A DNA stretch of 64,000 bases from Toxonevra muliebris (GCA_963691655.1 OY829326.1:83073235-83137234); one strand, 5' to 3'; counted from the first letter of the stretch, positions 44,691 through 57,252 are shown. The notes: generated by a model not told the origin, from the sequence alone. Numbers and translations: made by a program.

Positions 44691-46302
44691 AACCCTTCTG
44701 TTACATTAAGAAAAAATCACACTTGTTATACTAAGGTCACGGAATGACCTGGCCAGTGTTTTGTATGCATATCGTATGAAAACTCATAATTAGGGATTTA
44801 AATTTTAACATTTATTAGTTGTACTTATTATTAATAAGTTTAATACTGTTTACATACTTATGTATAGGTATATATTTACTATGTATAAACTGTAATTGTC
44901 GTAAGGAGTTTTGGATACGCAAGTTTTTTGCTAATAGTGTAGTACTCGTACGTTTTACGGCAAATCCAGCTGAGTAAACTGCGCAGGTTGATTAGCTTTT
45001 CTCTTCTCAGAGCAGCGCCTGCTGAAGTGCTAGGCTCTTGTGTTTCTACCCCAATATTTCGCACAATATCTGCAAACAATTGAGTTCTTGGCTAACGTTT
45101 TCTACGCCGAATCACTTCCTGAAGAAGGTCAAAGCCCAGATTTTCGATTAAATAAGTTTGACGCGTTCCAGAGGGTTGATTTCTATCCTTGAAACGTAGG
45201 CAATTCTATTTCATCAATTTGTTTGTATGAACATTTTTTTCATGTGCGCTGTGAAGCATAGATCGAATAACTCATATATGTAGTAACTCCAGGACGTCCT
45301 TGAATTGCGTTTTCTACTCTGGCCCTAGCATTAATGGGTCCAGTCGGTTCCGTTGATCACTCAATATCTTTATCGTTCGATTACTACATGGGAATGCTGC
45401 TATCATTTGCCGATAGTGCTTCAACAACACTTTCCTCATCACCACTCTTTATATAGTTGCCAGAAGATTCGTTGCCCGCAAAATTTTCCACTAAATAGTT
45501 TTTGCACCCAAACGTCACTACACTCATTAATATCCCTGTCTTCTTTTGGCTTTCTTTCAAAGGATGTGGCCGCTGCGACAAAATACAGTCAGTACGCGAA
45601 TCTCATGCACCATACACATTGACGACGGCACCTACACGACTACATCTCTCAAATTATAAAAACAACATGTTCTTATGGAGACGATTATTTTGGCGACAAC
45701 ACGACTATATGACCACCGATCACAATTGTGGCTACAGCCAATTTTAAATCTATTTCTAATTTGACAAGCAACAGAGAGAGAAGAGAGTTTGCTTTTATTG
45801 TTTTGGCTGTGTTTGCTGCAGGTGGAGCCGCTTCCATTGTGTTTAGTAGCTGACTACAAGGCGACAGTTGTAGCCGACAGAATTTCGTAGTCGTGTGTTC
45901 GTGTAGCTGCTGTCGTCAATGTGTATGGACCATCAAGCGAAAAAAGTCTAATAACAAATTTAAAATACTTACTGAAACTAGTTATCTTTGCATTAAAGTA
46001 ATAAAAAGTAATAATTATTTTATTATTCACGCAAAAAAAAAACACAAAAAAAGGCGGGAACTACACATTTGACGTATAAAAGTGGTAATGGTCACTGAAT
46101 GGCCTTATGGTACACACACGTAAGTTTTGAAATTGCCACTTACTTCATAAAACAAAAAGCTTCTTTTTATACTTTTCGGAGGGTTTCCCCTTGATGCAGG
46201 AATTCACAAAGGGATATCTCAAAATTATGTTTATTTTAGGAAATATTGGCAAATTAAGCAAAAAAAGGTCACGAGATAACCTTAATGTAACAGAAGGGTT
46301 AA
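44691..46302 (-). mobile_element. piggyBac-like element relic
   Basis: The ends AACCCTTCTGTTACATTAAG (44691-44710) and its exact inverse (46281-46300) form a 20-base terminal repeat. TTAA sits at the right edge (46299-46302); the left edge reads TATAA. On the minus strand a broken frame (about 45200-44880) includes GTRQTYLIENLGFDLLQEV and SLLSWICRKTYEYY, possibly the end of a piggyBac-type transposase (weak). A second small hairpin element (45611-45926) is inserted in it. Confidence 0.55.
45611..45926. mobile_element. Nested small hairpin element
   Basis: CATACACATTGACGACGGCA (45611 on), continuing CCTACACGAC, is mirrored with two changes at 45897-45926. The inside is about 255 bp without coding sequence and repeats 'cgacta' words. 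It interrupts the piggyBac-like element. Confidence 0.6.
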
Positions 46303-46735
46303 TAGTATTTGGGACTTTATTAATCCAACAACTGAACACTAGACAAGTGATTTAACACATCTGTGAGCTTAACCATCGATATATTTTCATGTCTTTTGTG
46401 TTGTAGCTGTTACTTTATCAACTTTTTTCACATATTCGACTGTTTGTTTTCTTTCATATGTCGATTCAGCTATATACAGCTACTCACACTTTAAGTCTGA
46501 CACTGGGTATAACTGCGTTAAGCGTTAAAAATAAAAGTCATTGCTCATGTTAAACATTTTTTCTAATATACATTATTTTATTAAACGAAAACCAAAATGA
46601 TAACAAAACAAACAAAATTTAATTCAATCACAAATAAAAAAATGTCAGTGTTTATACTTGATTCCTTTTTATGAAACCAACACTCAAAATGGGACACCTG
46701 AAAGATCGTATGCGAATTTTGGGTAATTGGGAGTA

Positions 46736-47629
46736 TTTTCAATATTTCGTTGATTTGCCATTGCTCTCAATCACCGCTTGAAGATATCGTGGCATGACAT
46801 CAACTAGTTTTTGGAGAAAGATTGCTCAATATTTTGCCATTGCTCTATAACCGCTTCTTTTAAGGCAGCAATGCTTTTAACGTTCCTCTTAGCCACTCTT
46901 TTGTTCACTTCCGCTGACAAGTGTTCTATAACGTTAAGGTTCGGCGACTCTGGGGGTGCGGCAAGCACTTTAAGACAATTATAAATCAACCAGTTCCTTG
47001 CATTCCACGACTTAGGAAATACAAAGGCTGATGCAGACATGCAGCCTCATATCATATCATATCCTCCCCCATTTTTAAGCGTTTTCTTGATTGCTTTGTC
47101 CTCAAATTCCTTACGCGGCTTTTTCTAAGCAAATCGCTTGTCATTCGGACCGAAAATGTTAATTTTGGTCTCACCTGTGAACAGGACCTTTAGGCAGAAA
47201 AAAAAACACAATGAAAATAATGAATGCCTGAAAACTTTGAAATCTTACGGTTGACCAAAACGCGGCATCTTTATTTTCGTGCGTATTCATGTCTAAATTA
47301 CTTCCGATAGCAAAGGTTTCCAGCGAACGGCTCTACCGTGTAAATCATTACTTCTTAAAAGTCGGCGCACTGTCTCCGGGGTCAAGTTAAGGTTTCTCAC
47401 GTCTTTAAATTTATTTTTAAGGGCAATTTATTTGAGCATATGGGCCTGACATTCTTTTTCTACTTGCGGCATTTATTTTTTTGTTTTCAACACGACCAGT
47501 TGCGTGGAATCTATTTATGAGATTAAACACCGTTAACTTTTTTTACCAACTATATCACCGATTTCTCTAATTCGTCGTTCTGCAGCTGTACTTTGACTTT
47601 TTGCCGACATAAAATATTATAATGGTTCA
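46736..47629 (-). pseudogene. Tc1-type transposase pseudogene
   Basis: On the minus strand the start reads MSAKSQSTAAERRIREIGDI (47629 on) and soon meets a stop. The C-terminal end reads PPESPNLNVIEHLSAEVNKR, then LKEAVIEQWQNIEQSF and MPRYLQAVIESNGKSTKY before TGA. In active Tc1 elements this region carries the last catalytic acid just before SPDLNPIEHLW. The middle part is frameshifted. Confidence 0.8.
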
Positions 47630-47809
47630 ATTGTAATATTCTTGATTACTTACATATATGGCCTTGACAATTATAATTTGATTTGAGATGACAGACGTGG
47701 AAAAAGGGGTAGGGTGTTGAATTCATCACTGTTGAAATCTGTCATACAAGTGTTAAGATTTTGTTGCCATGTGTTTATAATCCCAACAGGTGTCACTGTC
47801 TTGACATTT

Positions 47810-49630
47810 TTTTTTTTTGACTTGTCTACACGTCTAACTGACTATAGTTTTTATGTGGTATGTGGTGATCTAAATGTGAACTCATTGTCTGATGATAATG
47901 TTTCACGTAAATTAATTGATGCTGCGGCAACGTGCGGGCTAACTATTGTGAACAATGCTATACCCACACTAATGATTGGAATCCTAGATTGTTAGATGTT
48001 TGTATGGTATCTGATATTAATCTAGTCTCTTTTTTTGACCAAATTTCTTTTATATCTGACAATGACTTAATTTTCTGTGCACTTGACTTTAATTTGTGTG
48101 ACCATAACGAACCTAAGGTGATATATAACCATGATTTTAAAGCCGTAGACATGCCCTTGCTCATTAAAAACCTTGAATCTATAAATTGGGATAACTGCCG
48201 ATACTTGGTGTCAGTTGATGAAAAACTTGATTTTCTTGTTGACAATGTACAAACAATTTTCAACCGTAATGCTCCATTGAGACCTGTTAAAGTTTTAAAT
48301 ACTAATTGCTTGTGATGACAATTTAATGACTTTACTGTGTTTTTTGGGCTTCTCAAAAGTTTTTGATAGTGTGAACTATTCGATAAGCTTAAGCAGTTCT
48401 TTGGTTTTTTTACCAATTGCTTGGCAGTTATTTTAACGCGCGTTTAAATCTTGTTAAGATTGGTGAAACATTTTCAGATGAAAAAGTAATTCGGACATGT
48501 GTTCTACAAGGCTGTTTGTAGACATGTAAATATACATGCGTATGCTGATGACAAACAATTATATCTCTCCCGTCACATCGGTCTCGTTGAAGATTTATTT
48601 GCCATCTTTGAATGGATCAAGGAAAATTGTTTCTGTCTGAATGCCATTAAATCATTCATGCTTCCCATTTATAGGGACAAAATTAAAGTGCATGATATAT
48701 TTCCTCTTTTTGTTGGTCAAGTACAACTACAGTTTGTTGATAAAATTTGAAATTTGTTAATACATATCGACTCTTCATTGACTTGCGTCCATCACGTTAA
48801 TAATGTTGTGTCCAAAATTTACTTTGTGTTACGTAATTTACGAATGTCTGCCAATTTTACTCCGGTTGAAACTCGTAAATTACTTGTTAGGTTAGGTTAG
48901 GTTGGAGTGGCTGTCGAGAGACACACTTAGGCCTGAACGGCCCATTGTGATACCACATAGTTAAATAGTTAATATGTATATTACTTGTTAAGCAATTTAC
49001 ATATTTTGAACTGGTGTACTGTAAGCTAGATTCACAATCCCTTCATAAGTTACAAATAGCACTTAACTACGCCACCAGAATATGTATGTGTTTGGTCTAA
49101 AAAAATTCAATCACATAACTTTAAAGCAAGAAACTGTATTTTTTACAGGAGCCCCAATTATTTATATGAAAAACTGAAATTTGCACAATGCAGCCGTACT
49201 AAGTGTCTTATTGTATCCAGTTTTAATAATATAAATACTAGTCGATTATTTTTTATTAGCACCATCAGAACATGGAACTCGTTACCTATACCTGTCAGAT
49301 CATTTTATAGTATAGCAAAGTTGAAAATTTCTGTTTATGATTATTTTTCCAAGAAGAACCACTAATTTCTAATATAATTTGATTTTTAATACTAATTAAT
49401 GATTTCCTTATGCTAAGTTATTTAATTTTTTTTTATAATGTATTTTTTTTTTATCACTAAATAATTAAATTTTTTTTGTTTATATTAATATTTTATTTTT
49501 ATTAATAATGTTGACTGTTTATCATTCAAATTTGTTAATTCAATGGTCCGTTTGTTGTTTGTGCTATAAAAGATGTATATGTATCTTATTGCACTAGTGT
49601 TTTATTTTAAATAAATAAAAATAAATAATG
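47810..49630 (+). mobile_element. Jockey-like LINE relic inside the Tc1-like element
   Basis: The endonuclease end is seen first (YVVCGDLNVNSLSDDNVSRK at about 47855, then FDQISFISDNDLIFCALDF with the conserved SDH-like SDN). After a deletion comes a reverse-transcriptase remnant, NIHAYADDKQLYLSRHIG (about 48530), and a thumb region full of stops. The tail ends in TAAATAAAAATAAATAA at 49608-49627. A 90-bp insertion with target duplication interrupts it at 48890. Confidence 0.75.
48890..48979 (-). mobile_element. 90-bp tail-only SINE/LINE insertion with 11-bp target duplication
   Basis: ATTACTTGTTA flanks it exactly (48879-48889 and 48980-48990). The insert carries gagtggctgtcgagagacac and gcctgaacggcccattgtga, the same tail as the SINE at 61374-61679, with nothing of the tRNA-like head. 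This is what 5' truncation during reverse transcription would leave. Confidence 0.75.
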
Positions 49631-49751
49631 TAAAATAACTAATGCAAGCTACAAACATTTTTGATTACTCGAACTAATATAGCGGGACTTTAACGAGATT
49701 TTATAACTGTCCGATTTTGAGTGTGAGCTGCACAAAAAGGAGTGAACGTAC

Positions 49752-50272
49752 ATATGAGGCATTTCATGTGAAGCCGACAACGTAAAAAAATGTGAAGTTC
49801 TGAAATTCGGCCTAATTGAACTTCTAGAAAATATGAATGTGGACACACAATTTTTTTTTTTGTATGAAGTTTATTTGCCAAGTTATGGGATTTTAAGGAG
49901 TTGACGTAATTGAAATATGGATTTTTCAAAAGTAATTTTTAGAATCAAAAAAATTTACAATAAAATCTTGAACATGGGAAAGTTAAATAGGAAATTTACT
50001 GTTCCTTTCAATTATGGAATCACAATTTTAATAACTTCGACCATTTAAAAAAAAAAAAATTATTTTTCGAAATTTAGCTTAAAGTATTTAAATAATATCC
50101 TTAAAATTTCCAAAAGTGGATCTGCATAAACTTCATACAAAAAAAAAAAAAAAAAAAAAATGTGTGCCCACATTCATATTTTCTACAGGGTTAAATAGGC
50201 CAAATCTCAATGGATTTCAGAACTTTACTTTTTTTGGTTGTCCGCTTCACATGAAATGCCTCATATATTGAA
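49752..50272. repeat. Hairpin repeat with arms of about 130 bp
   Basis: The left arm (tatgaggcatttcatgtgaa at 49753, then aaaatatgaatgtgg and gtatgaagttta) is mirrored at about 50105-50272. The right arm has a run of about 24 A. The inner loop is about 230 bp. No coding sequence. Confidence 0.65.
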
Positions 50273-50574
50273 TTTTTTGCTATTGTGCCCGACTTCAACT
50301 AAGTTTTTTTTATGTTTTTGGTTTTATTTTTGTTCAGTAAAATAAAGTTTGTAATAAAAATATTTTTAATACTTATGAACTAGGATTTTTATTACAATAG
50401 TTGAACATTTATACGCCGTGTCCCACTTTGAGTGTGAGTAGTTCTGTATATATCCTTCCTCTTGTGAGTCCGATATAATTATTACAGTTTTCATATTTTG
50501 CGTATTAATTTATATAAAATTGTTTACACTGTTTACATTGCAATAAAAATAACAAATTTCACTTCTGTACATGT

Positions 50575-50675
50575 TTTGTAAAATGTATCTCTAAAATGTT
50601 CGTTACTTGCCAAAAATTACAAATGTCTTGCAGTTTGAAAAACGGAACCTACCTCTAAATACTTCTATCATGGTA
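50575..50675 (-). repeat. Fragment of the CCATGG-ended element
   Basis: The words aaaatgtatctctaaaatgtt and acctctaaatacttctatca, then TGG, match one end of the family at 23079-23544. It lies 117 bases before chitin synthase exon 5. Confidence 0.55.
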
Positions 50676-50791
50676 TCACCGATAATACTTATATTAATAC
50701 TCATATTAAATTAGTTTAACTAATTGAAAGCTGCAACTTTATGTTTGATATATGTACGTGATTATTTATGCCGTTTTTACATTAATTTCAG

Positions 50792-50992
50792 ATGTTTTCA
50801 AAGGAACACAATTTCACTGGAGATCCATTGTATCATTCGGAATCAGTATCTTGGCGGTAATTGCTCAAGCATCTGCTTTTGTGGTGTGGCCCGCATTATC
50901 GCAATCCGTGGGTGTGCAAGTGCTGGTCGTACCGCTGATATTGACATCGTTTCGCTGGTGGGAGAACTACATTAATTCATACTCAAATATAG
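50792..50992 (+). CDS. Chs2: Chitin synthase, exon 5
   Basis: After TTTCAG the frame completes AAT and reads VFKGTQFHWRSIVSFGISIL, then AQASAFVVWPALSQS and SFRWWENYINSYSNI. These parallel the family's AQ-TGFVVWPL and S-GWWENYV motifs in the third membrane region. It ends with a lone G at 50992 before donor GTTTGC, which is weak but the only one that keeps the phase to exon 6. Confidence 0.88.
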
Positions 50993-52101
50993 GTTTGCTT
51001 TTTATATAATATATTTTTATTCGAAACTCAATTTAAGGCTTAGTTTTAAATAGAGAAGGCTTAAGCCGAAGTTAAACCGACTTAAGATGCACTACTCTAT
51101 TTCTGCAATATTACAGCATTGCTTAAAAGGGGCTCATACATAAAAAAGCATATTTATCCATGCAATTATCTCATATAAGCTCATTACAACATGCAATACA
51201 ATTACATGTGTCGATGAAAATGCACGAATATGTTTCAGTTGTCAATAAATCATTTAATTTATGTTCGACGGGCAAGTATTCAAACACAGACACTATGCAA
51301 CATAATTTCTTTTCTGAATTCATAAAAAAAATTAAAAAAGTAAATACTAAACTTAAATTCATTGGTACACAATCATACATAAATAGTTAAACATTTAATC
51401 GTCTGTAAGTTTCTTAAAAAATATGTAGGTATAGTTTAACTTAAACTTAACGCAAGACTACAGTTCCTCATGTGAAAAAACGACAATTTTTAAAAAAAAT
51501 TTTATTACATATTAAAGTCGGTTTTTGTAAGGTAAGGTTATTTAGGCTTTCAAGAATACATTTTTTTTAAAGACGAAAGATTGCAGTAAATATAAATTAA
51601 AGGGATCAGAATCTGAATCGACTTTGAACGATTTAATTTGGTTTAATAGAAAAAAGTTATGACCTTTTGAATCTAGTGCTACAGACGTCAGGAATGAAAA
51701 TACCTTTTATAACTAAGAAAGAGGTGGGGTTAAAAACCGAATACTTGCAGATTAAATTACTATTATATAGAAGAATAAGTTCAGAAAGTATGTTAGGGAT
51801 TCAAAGATACAACGAAAAAATTTGGGGCAGTTCAACAATAATGCCCCATATATACATTTTCTCTAAATAAAATCTTTCCGCTTTTTTTCGTTTCGTAACT
51901 TTCCCCATGGCCATTTTTGGTTTCCGTTAAATGAGCTCGATTTCCGAGGGTGGAAATCCATTCTTGGAACTTTTTCGAGTGTGGAGTTCCAATAATTATA
52001 ATACCGTTTCCGCCGGCCCTAAATTAAACAAATTAGCAAATGCTAAATTTTAATCAACATGGTATGTATGTGTGATTGCATGTACCAGTGCGTAGGTAAT
52101 A

Positions 52102-52979
52102 TCCCAACAAACATTTAGGTTTGAGATCAACTTGAGGTGAAGTTGATATCAAATACCTTTCTCAAATCTCCAACGTTAATTCTCAATAGCATCTCCATTG
52201 GTGTACTATAGCATTCTCAACAAAAAGGACATCTTTTTTGTATGGTAATAATTATAGTTATCAACTTGAGAAAATTATAGTTCTCAACTTGAGTTCTAAC
52301 GTAATTCTTAAATTGGTCTCAAAGAAAATTTACGGTATTGCCATAAGCAATAATTATTTCTATTTAATTGAAACACAAAAATTAAAAGGAAATTTTAAAT
52401 GACTTTTTTATTTCTTTGCTTTTCAACTTCAAAAGCAACTTAAAATTTTAACAAATTCATATCACAAATGGTGTTTTGTTTTAACACTTCAATTATACAT
52501 AGTAAAATTTAAACTTAAAAAAAAATAACAAATCCAGTCTATTTAATATCACTTGAGAGTAAACAATTTTGGTTGGCAGTTGAAGTGGAAGGCTCTAGCA
52601 TCAAACTTTCGGCAGCTTTGAGCGCTCCGACAATAAGTCCACTTCCTGCCTTATTTCACTTTTTAATTTTTTGCTTTTAAAATTAAAGTTTTTCGAAAAA
52701 AATATTTTCACATCATTTTCTTCCTTTTTTCACTTCACTTTTGCCGAAAAACATGTTATTCACAATAACTGCCAGATACATATTTTTTGCAAATCCAATA
52801 GCAGTGCTGCCATAATAAAATATATAAATAATTTCTCAAATATATCTCAACTCATTTTCAATTTGAAAGCGTATGTTGAGAAAAATATTTGATATCGATT
52901 GGAGAATCGTGTTGGATATCATCTATAAATTATAAATTTCTCACAGGTGAGAGAATTTTTTTTTTTGTGCTTGTTGGGA
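52102..52979. mobile_element. Element with TCCCAACAA terminal inverted repeats
   Basis: TCCCAACAA at 52102-52110 and its inverse at 52971-52979. Both ends are followed inward by words such as tttgagatcaac and gatatcaa/ttgatatc, and the interior repeats 'ctcaacttgag'-type sequences. It looks like a non-autonomous DNA element. No transposase is seen. Confidence 0.5.
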
Positions 52980-53905
52980 TGGAGGTCTTTTTTCGAAGTA
53001 GAAACATTTTCAAGCTTTGTCGTACAGCGAGGCTGACCGAAGGTAGGCTAGTTATAAATAACCCCAAAATTATTTTAAAATTCCTTCCAGTCTGCTATTT
53101 ATAATCAACAATATACATATGACAAAATATTTTAATTTTTACTCGAATTAGGCTTACTATTACTGTTTTGCACCACAGATATACATAATATTAGGTAGGG
53201 GTGTGTCGTCACGGTCGGGGCTGGGACAGTTTTTTGCTGTAAATGATGCAACGCTACACGACTTGTGTTGTCGGGGTCGGAACAGTGCTTGTAGTTTTGG
53301 TGTACAAAACACCAACAATTTTGTTGTAATGATGAGTTTTGACTCCGGAAATACATTTTTTCACTCGTGCGTGTTTTTCGTATTATTTTATCGTATCGTC
53401 TGTGTATAAATAAATTAAGTTTTGCTTCAAATTCACACAGAGGGATTTTTATTTTGATATCAGGTCTCTTTTCCCGCTTTCAAGTGCAATTTTTCCTTTT
53501 TCTTTCATTTTCATGTTATTTCTCCCATTTTTATTCATTTTCTACAGTGCTTCGACCATGACAGCAGTGTTCCCTGACTATAATTTTGATTTTTCGAAAA
53601 TGCCCATAACTCCTGAACCTATTAATCCAATTATATTTTAATGTTTAGCAAAAACATTGCAATTTGCGAGATCAACAATATTCGGCATTCAATGGAAGTT
53701 AAAAAATGTTGGTGTAAAAAAATCTTAAGGCACTATATAAAGTCAAAAGTTATGAATGTTTTTGTTGTGTAATGTGGGTACAATCGCGCCAAGCCCAACG
53801 TTCTATACTGATAACACAGTGCAACAAAATTTCATCTTTTGTCTTATGCACGAGACTTTCTAACGGTCTTATCATAATTTAGGGTAGCTGATTACGACTG
53901 CATAT

Positions 53906-53967
53906 TCAGTTTTTCTCCATCACATCTAGTTCTCCCACAATGTGGACCTAAAGTCGGAAAAATGGGG
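53906..53967 (-). repeat. 60-bp dispersed repeat, copy 2
   Basis: Inverse copy of 33295-33355. On the minus strand it starts ccccatttttccgactttag and keeps cacattgtgggaga and agatgtgatgg. Confidence 0.65.
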
Positions 53968-54440
53968 TTACACCAAAATTTTTTTCGATAAGTAACGGTT
54001 ATAATGACTTTAAAATAATTTTTTTTGCGTGGCGCGGAACATTGTTAAAAATTCATTTGTTTATAAAAATCTGATTTTTTTACTATAATGTAAAAAGTTT
54101 TATGTTAATAACTTTTAATATTTTGTAAAGCCATCTTTTATAATTAATTTGAGCTAAGAATGGTTAATTTTTATTAAGCAATTCAATAAAAAATTCAATT
54201 TGAAAAACGGCTATGTAAAAGTTTAATTGTTTATAACAAGCAAGAAAAATAATATTTTCCAAAATTTTTGTTTAACTATGTTTTTTAGTCACTAATACTA
54301 CCGGAACAGTGATAGTAACATTTCAAATTTTGCGTTTGAGTATTGGGGTTACATTTAAGAAAATTCTACCCACATACATATATACAAAGTATGAATAATT
54401 TATTTACTTTGACTATAGAAACATTTTTTGTTCTTCTTAG

Positions 54441-54619
54441 CACACTTAATTAAGACGATTCGCCGCACAAAGTCCAGATATCAAACATACCTTTATCTAT
54501 CGCCGGCAAAAATATTAGTATTTGCTCTTTTAGCATTTGAGTTGCATGGATGCCCTATATCGGAGTATTTCGCATTATTCCTACGAGCATGGAAACCACA
54601 TGCAATCCCTGTTAAAAAG
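54441..54619 (+). CDS. Chs2: Chitin synthase, exon 6
   Basis: This exon reads AHLIKTIRRTKSRYQTYLYL, then SPAKILVFALLAFELHGCPI and SEYFALFLRAWKPHAIPVKK. The RIK-DLKKTRYFTYLFLS-WK motif of the family is recognisable, followed by another membrane segment. It joins exon 5 as G|CA (Ala) and ends in phase 0 before GTAAAT. Confidence 0.88.
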
Positions 54620-55303
54620 GTAAATAACTGATTCTTTTTATTATTACATATTATCTAACAAGAAGCAATTTTTTTTTAATTGGTTATGCGAAAGTTCCCT
54701 AGAATTTTTCGTATTACAATTTGCGATTCACCCAATTTCATTTGCCTAAAATTGTCAAAATTTTGCGAATGTAAAAATATTGTATCACTGTTCGCGATTC
54801 CCCGCAAAGTTTGAATCTAGCGAATGAAAAACGTAGGTTACAAGTACGGTTTGCAGATGGTCTTGATTGTCTTGATTTTTAGTCCCGTGTCCAGAGTCCT
54901 GACTTTCACAAATTTGTCCAGGAAAAATTTCAAATTTGTAGAGATAAAATTTCTACTGATTTTGAATAAGCACACTAAGCAATTTAAAAATATACTAGAA
55001 ATCTCAGGCGATGAAAATATTTATGCATCGGTTCCGTAATTTAAAGTTTAAATCAGTGGTTTAAACTTGGGGTGGGTAGACAGATTTAGGGGAGGCGTGG
55101 AGACATTTCAATAAACAAATATTTGCATTTGTAATGCATTGTAATCATAATATTTAGTATTTAATAAAATAATTTCACTTTTCTTTCATATTATGTGTTA
55201 AAATATCCACTTTTTAGTTTCACATTTTTCATTTCTGACTTTAACCGCGAAAATATAATTTGTTAAAAACTACAAACCAATTTTCTTCACGAGAAACTAT
55301 TCA

Positions 55304-55397
55304 AATACTACATAAGTTTATTCTTGACACAGTCTAATCAGAGTCTCTACAATACTAGATAAGTTTATTCTTGACACAGACTAATCAGAGTCTCCAC
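55304..55397 (+). repeat. Tandem duplication of a 47-bp unit
   Basis: Unit 1 55304-55350 and unit 2 55351-55397 share aagtttattcttgacacag and ctaatcagagtct, with three differences. The flank (ttttcttcacgagaaactat) recalls 395-415. Confidence 0.8.
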
Positions 55398-57252
55398 CAA
55401 ACTAGACAACAACTAGATATTTTCCCAGGCGGGTATAATTTAGTTTATAAATCAGGACAAAAAAGGGTTGTGCGAAAATCAAAGTGGGGAGGCGCTGGCT
55501 TTGCACGTATTCAAAAAGGGGGGCATAAGATGAAAACAGTTGAGAACCGCTGGTTTAAATGGTGTACTACACTGAATAACAGCTGTTCACTCAATAACTG
55601 AAAAAAACAAAATTAAGAAATAGGGTGAGAGGTTTTTCAATATGGTCCAGCTCATGAACGGTAACCACGGGAGCTGAAATATTTCAGATTCCTTGTACCC
55701 GAAAACCCCCAGAATGACCTGTATGTAATGGTAAAAATGTTTGCATTTAAATGATACTACTACTCATAGACTAAACTAAAAACTTCAAAATGAAAAAAAG
55801 AACGCTTAAAATCGCCAATCAGGGAAAACTGAGAAGTTACTTTTCCATTTACAATCTAAACTTTCAGAAAAGCTTGGTTTCATCAATTCCCCAGAAAAAA
55901 CACAAAACGCACTACAGTGTCATGATTTATTGCATGAAGAATTTCCAAACATCTCAGAATAAACAATTTTTTCTATACATTTAATTGTACAGCAACAAAG
56001 TTTTTTTACTGACATTTTTTTTATTTATTAACATGTTCCTATTTATTATACAATGAAATATCCACGGTTATCATAACAACTATACTGACCTTGAAATTTT
56101 ATTAAAAAGAAACACTATCTACAAATTATCTGCTTGCAAGAAATACATTGCAAAATGTCTACAAAAAATATAAAAGACCTTTTATTTTTTTATTTTTTAC
56201 AACCATGTGTTTGAGGGTTGCTGAGTTACTTTCGGAATTTCAAGTGAATTTGTTAAAATTCTTCTGAAATTCAAAATTTTATTTGACAGATTTTGTATGG
56301 TGAAACTCCGCATTTTAACGAAACATTAACCCGGCGTCAATGAACATGGTTGTATTACACCCGAGCGGTTCACTGATTTTAGGTTAATTTTCTTAATCTT
56401 ATATTTTTGTTTAAAAAAATATATTTAAAAAGAAGAGAATATTTTTATATTATTACTTAAAATATGTTTTATGAAATTAAAAGGAAAACCTTAACAAAAA
56501 AAAATGTATTTTTATTTTGAGGATTTATTATTTCTTTGGTGTCACACACCCAGTTCATTGACGGTGTAACAAAAATTATGTTCATTGACGCCGTGTTAAA
56601 TTTGCCTGAAATTCCCTTCGTATGTCCGCACTATTATCCCTGGAAGGACATGCTACGTCGAATCGACGACGCATGTTTTAGTTTTACAATTTTTCTTTCT
56701 AGATAAGTGTTGGTAAACATTTAATTTATGAATATATGTGATTAAAAAAATGTCCATTGCTGTTTTTCTATATGATAAATTAACCAAATAATGGGAAACA
56801 ATCAACTTTGAAAGTTATAGGTGTATAGATCATGTGTATGACAACTTTGAATGATACCGTCCTCGTTTCGACGAATCATGACCTTTACATATAAAAAATA
56901 TGCATGTACTTCCGGGGTTAAACGCAAATTATAATAGCGCGTCGTCGCAGTAAAGCAGTGTCAGCGCTGCTCTGATTAGCTCCATTTTTAAATATACTAG
57001 CAGTGAACAGCTGATTTTGTTTTACTGCCACTGCCACGACGAGCTATTGTAATTTAGAACAGCTTTAGTGAACGAACGGCTTTACTCTATAAACTGCGGT
57101 TACTTTTATTTTTTTTTTGCGGGTAAGGGGGTAACAAATGTGCCTACCGCATCGTCCAAGGTGTCGTCACACCAATGGTACGTGGGGCTCTCACCCACCA
57201 AAAACTTCCCCCTTGTTTGGGCTTGTACCCACCCTGTAACCGCTTTCGCATT

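Larger units (their letters stand above)
46471..50452 (-). mobile_element. Tc1-like element interrupted by a LINE and a hairpin element
   Basis: The left end TATATACAGCTACTCACACT (46471 on) and the right end (reverse complement from 50452, TATATACAGAACTACTCACA) are related over roughly 130 bp, including the 'ttttattaaacgaaaacc'-like inner part. The transposase relic occupies 46736-47629. Between its start and the right end lie a LINE relic (47810-49630) and a 0.5-kb hairpin (49752-50272), which explains the 4-kb span. Confidence 0.55.
34863..50791 (+). other. Chitin synthase intron 4, about 15.9 kb, packed with transposons
   Basis: It contains a pogo-like element, a Jockey-like and an LOA-like LINE, several inverted-repeat elements, a TTAA-flanked element and a Tc1-like element with insertions, all listed separately. 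The unassigned parts (36380-37480, 43630-44000, 50455-50790) hold no coding exon I can recognise. The stretch 37180-37440, with repeated 'ggaatt' words, is the remnant of an older AT-rich repeat that continues at 43628 after the LOA insertion. Confidence 0.75.
50993..54440 (+). other. Chitin synthase intron 5, about 3.4 kb
   Basis: It contains an 878-bp element with TCCCAACAA ends (52102-52979) and the second copy of the 60-bp repeat (53906-53967). The GC-richer patch at 53195-53300 (around cacggtcggggctgggacag) belongs to nothing I recognise. Confidence 0.7.
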
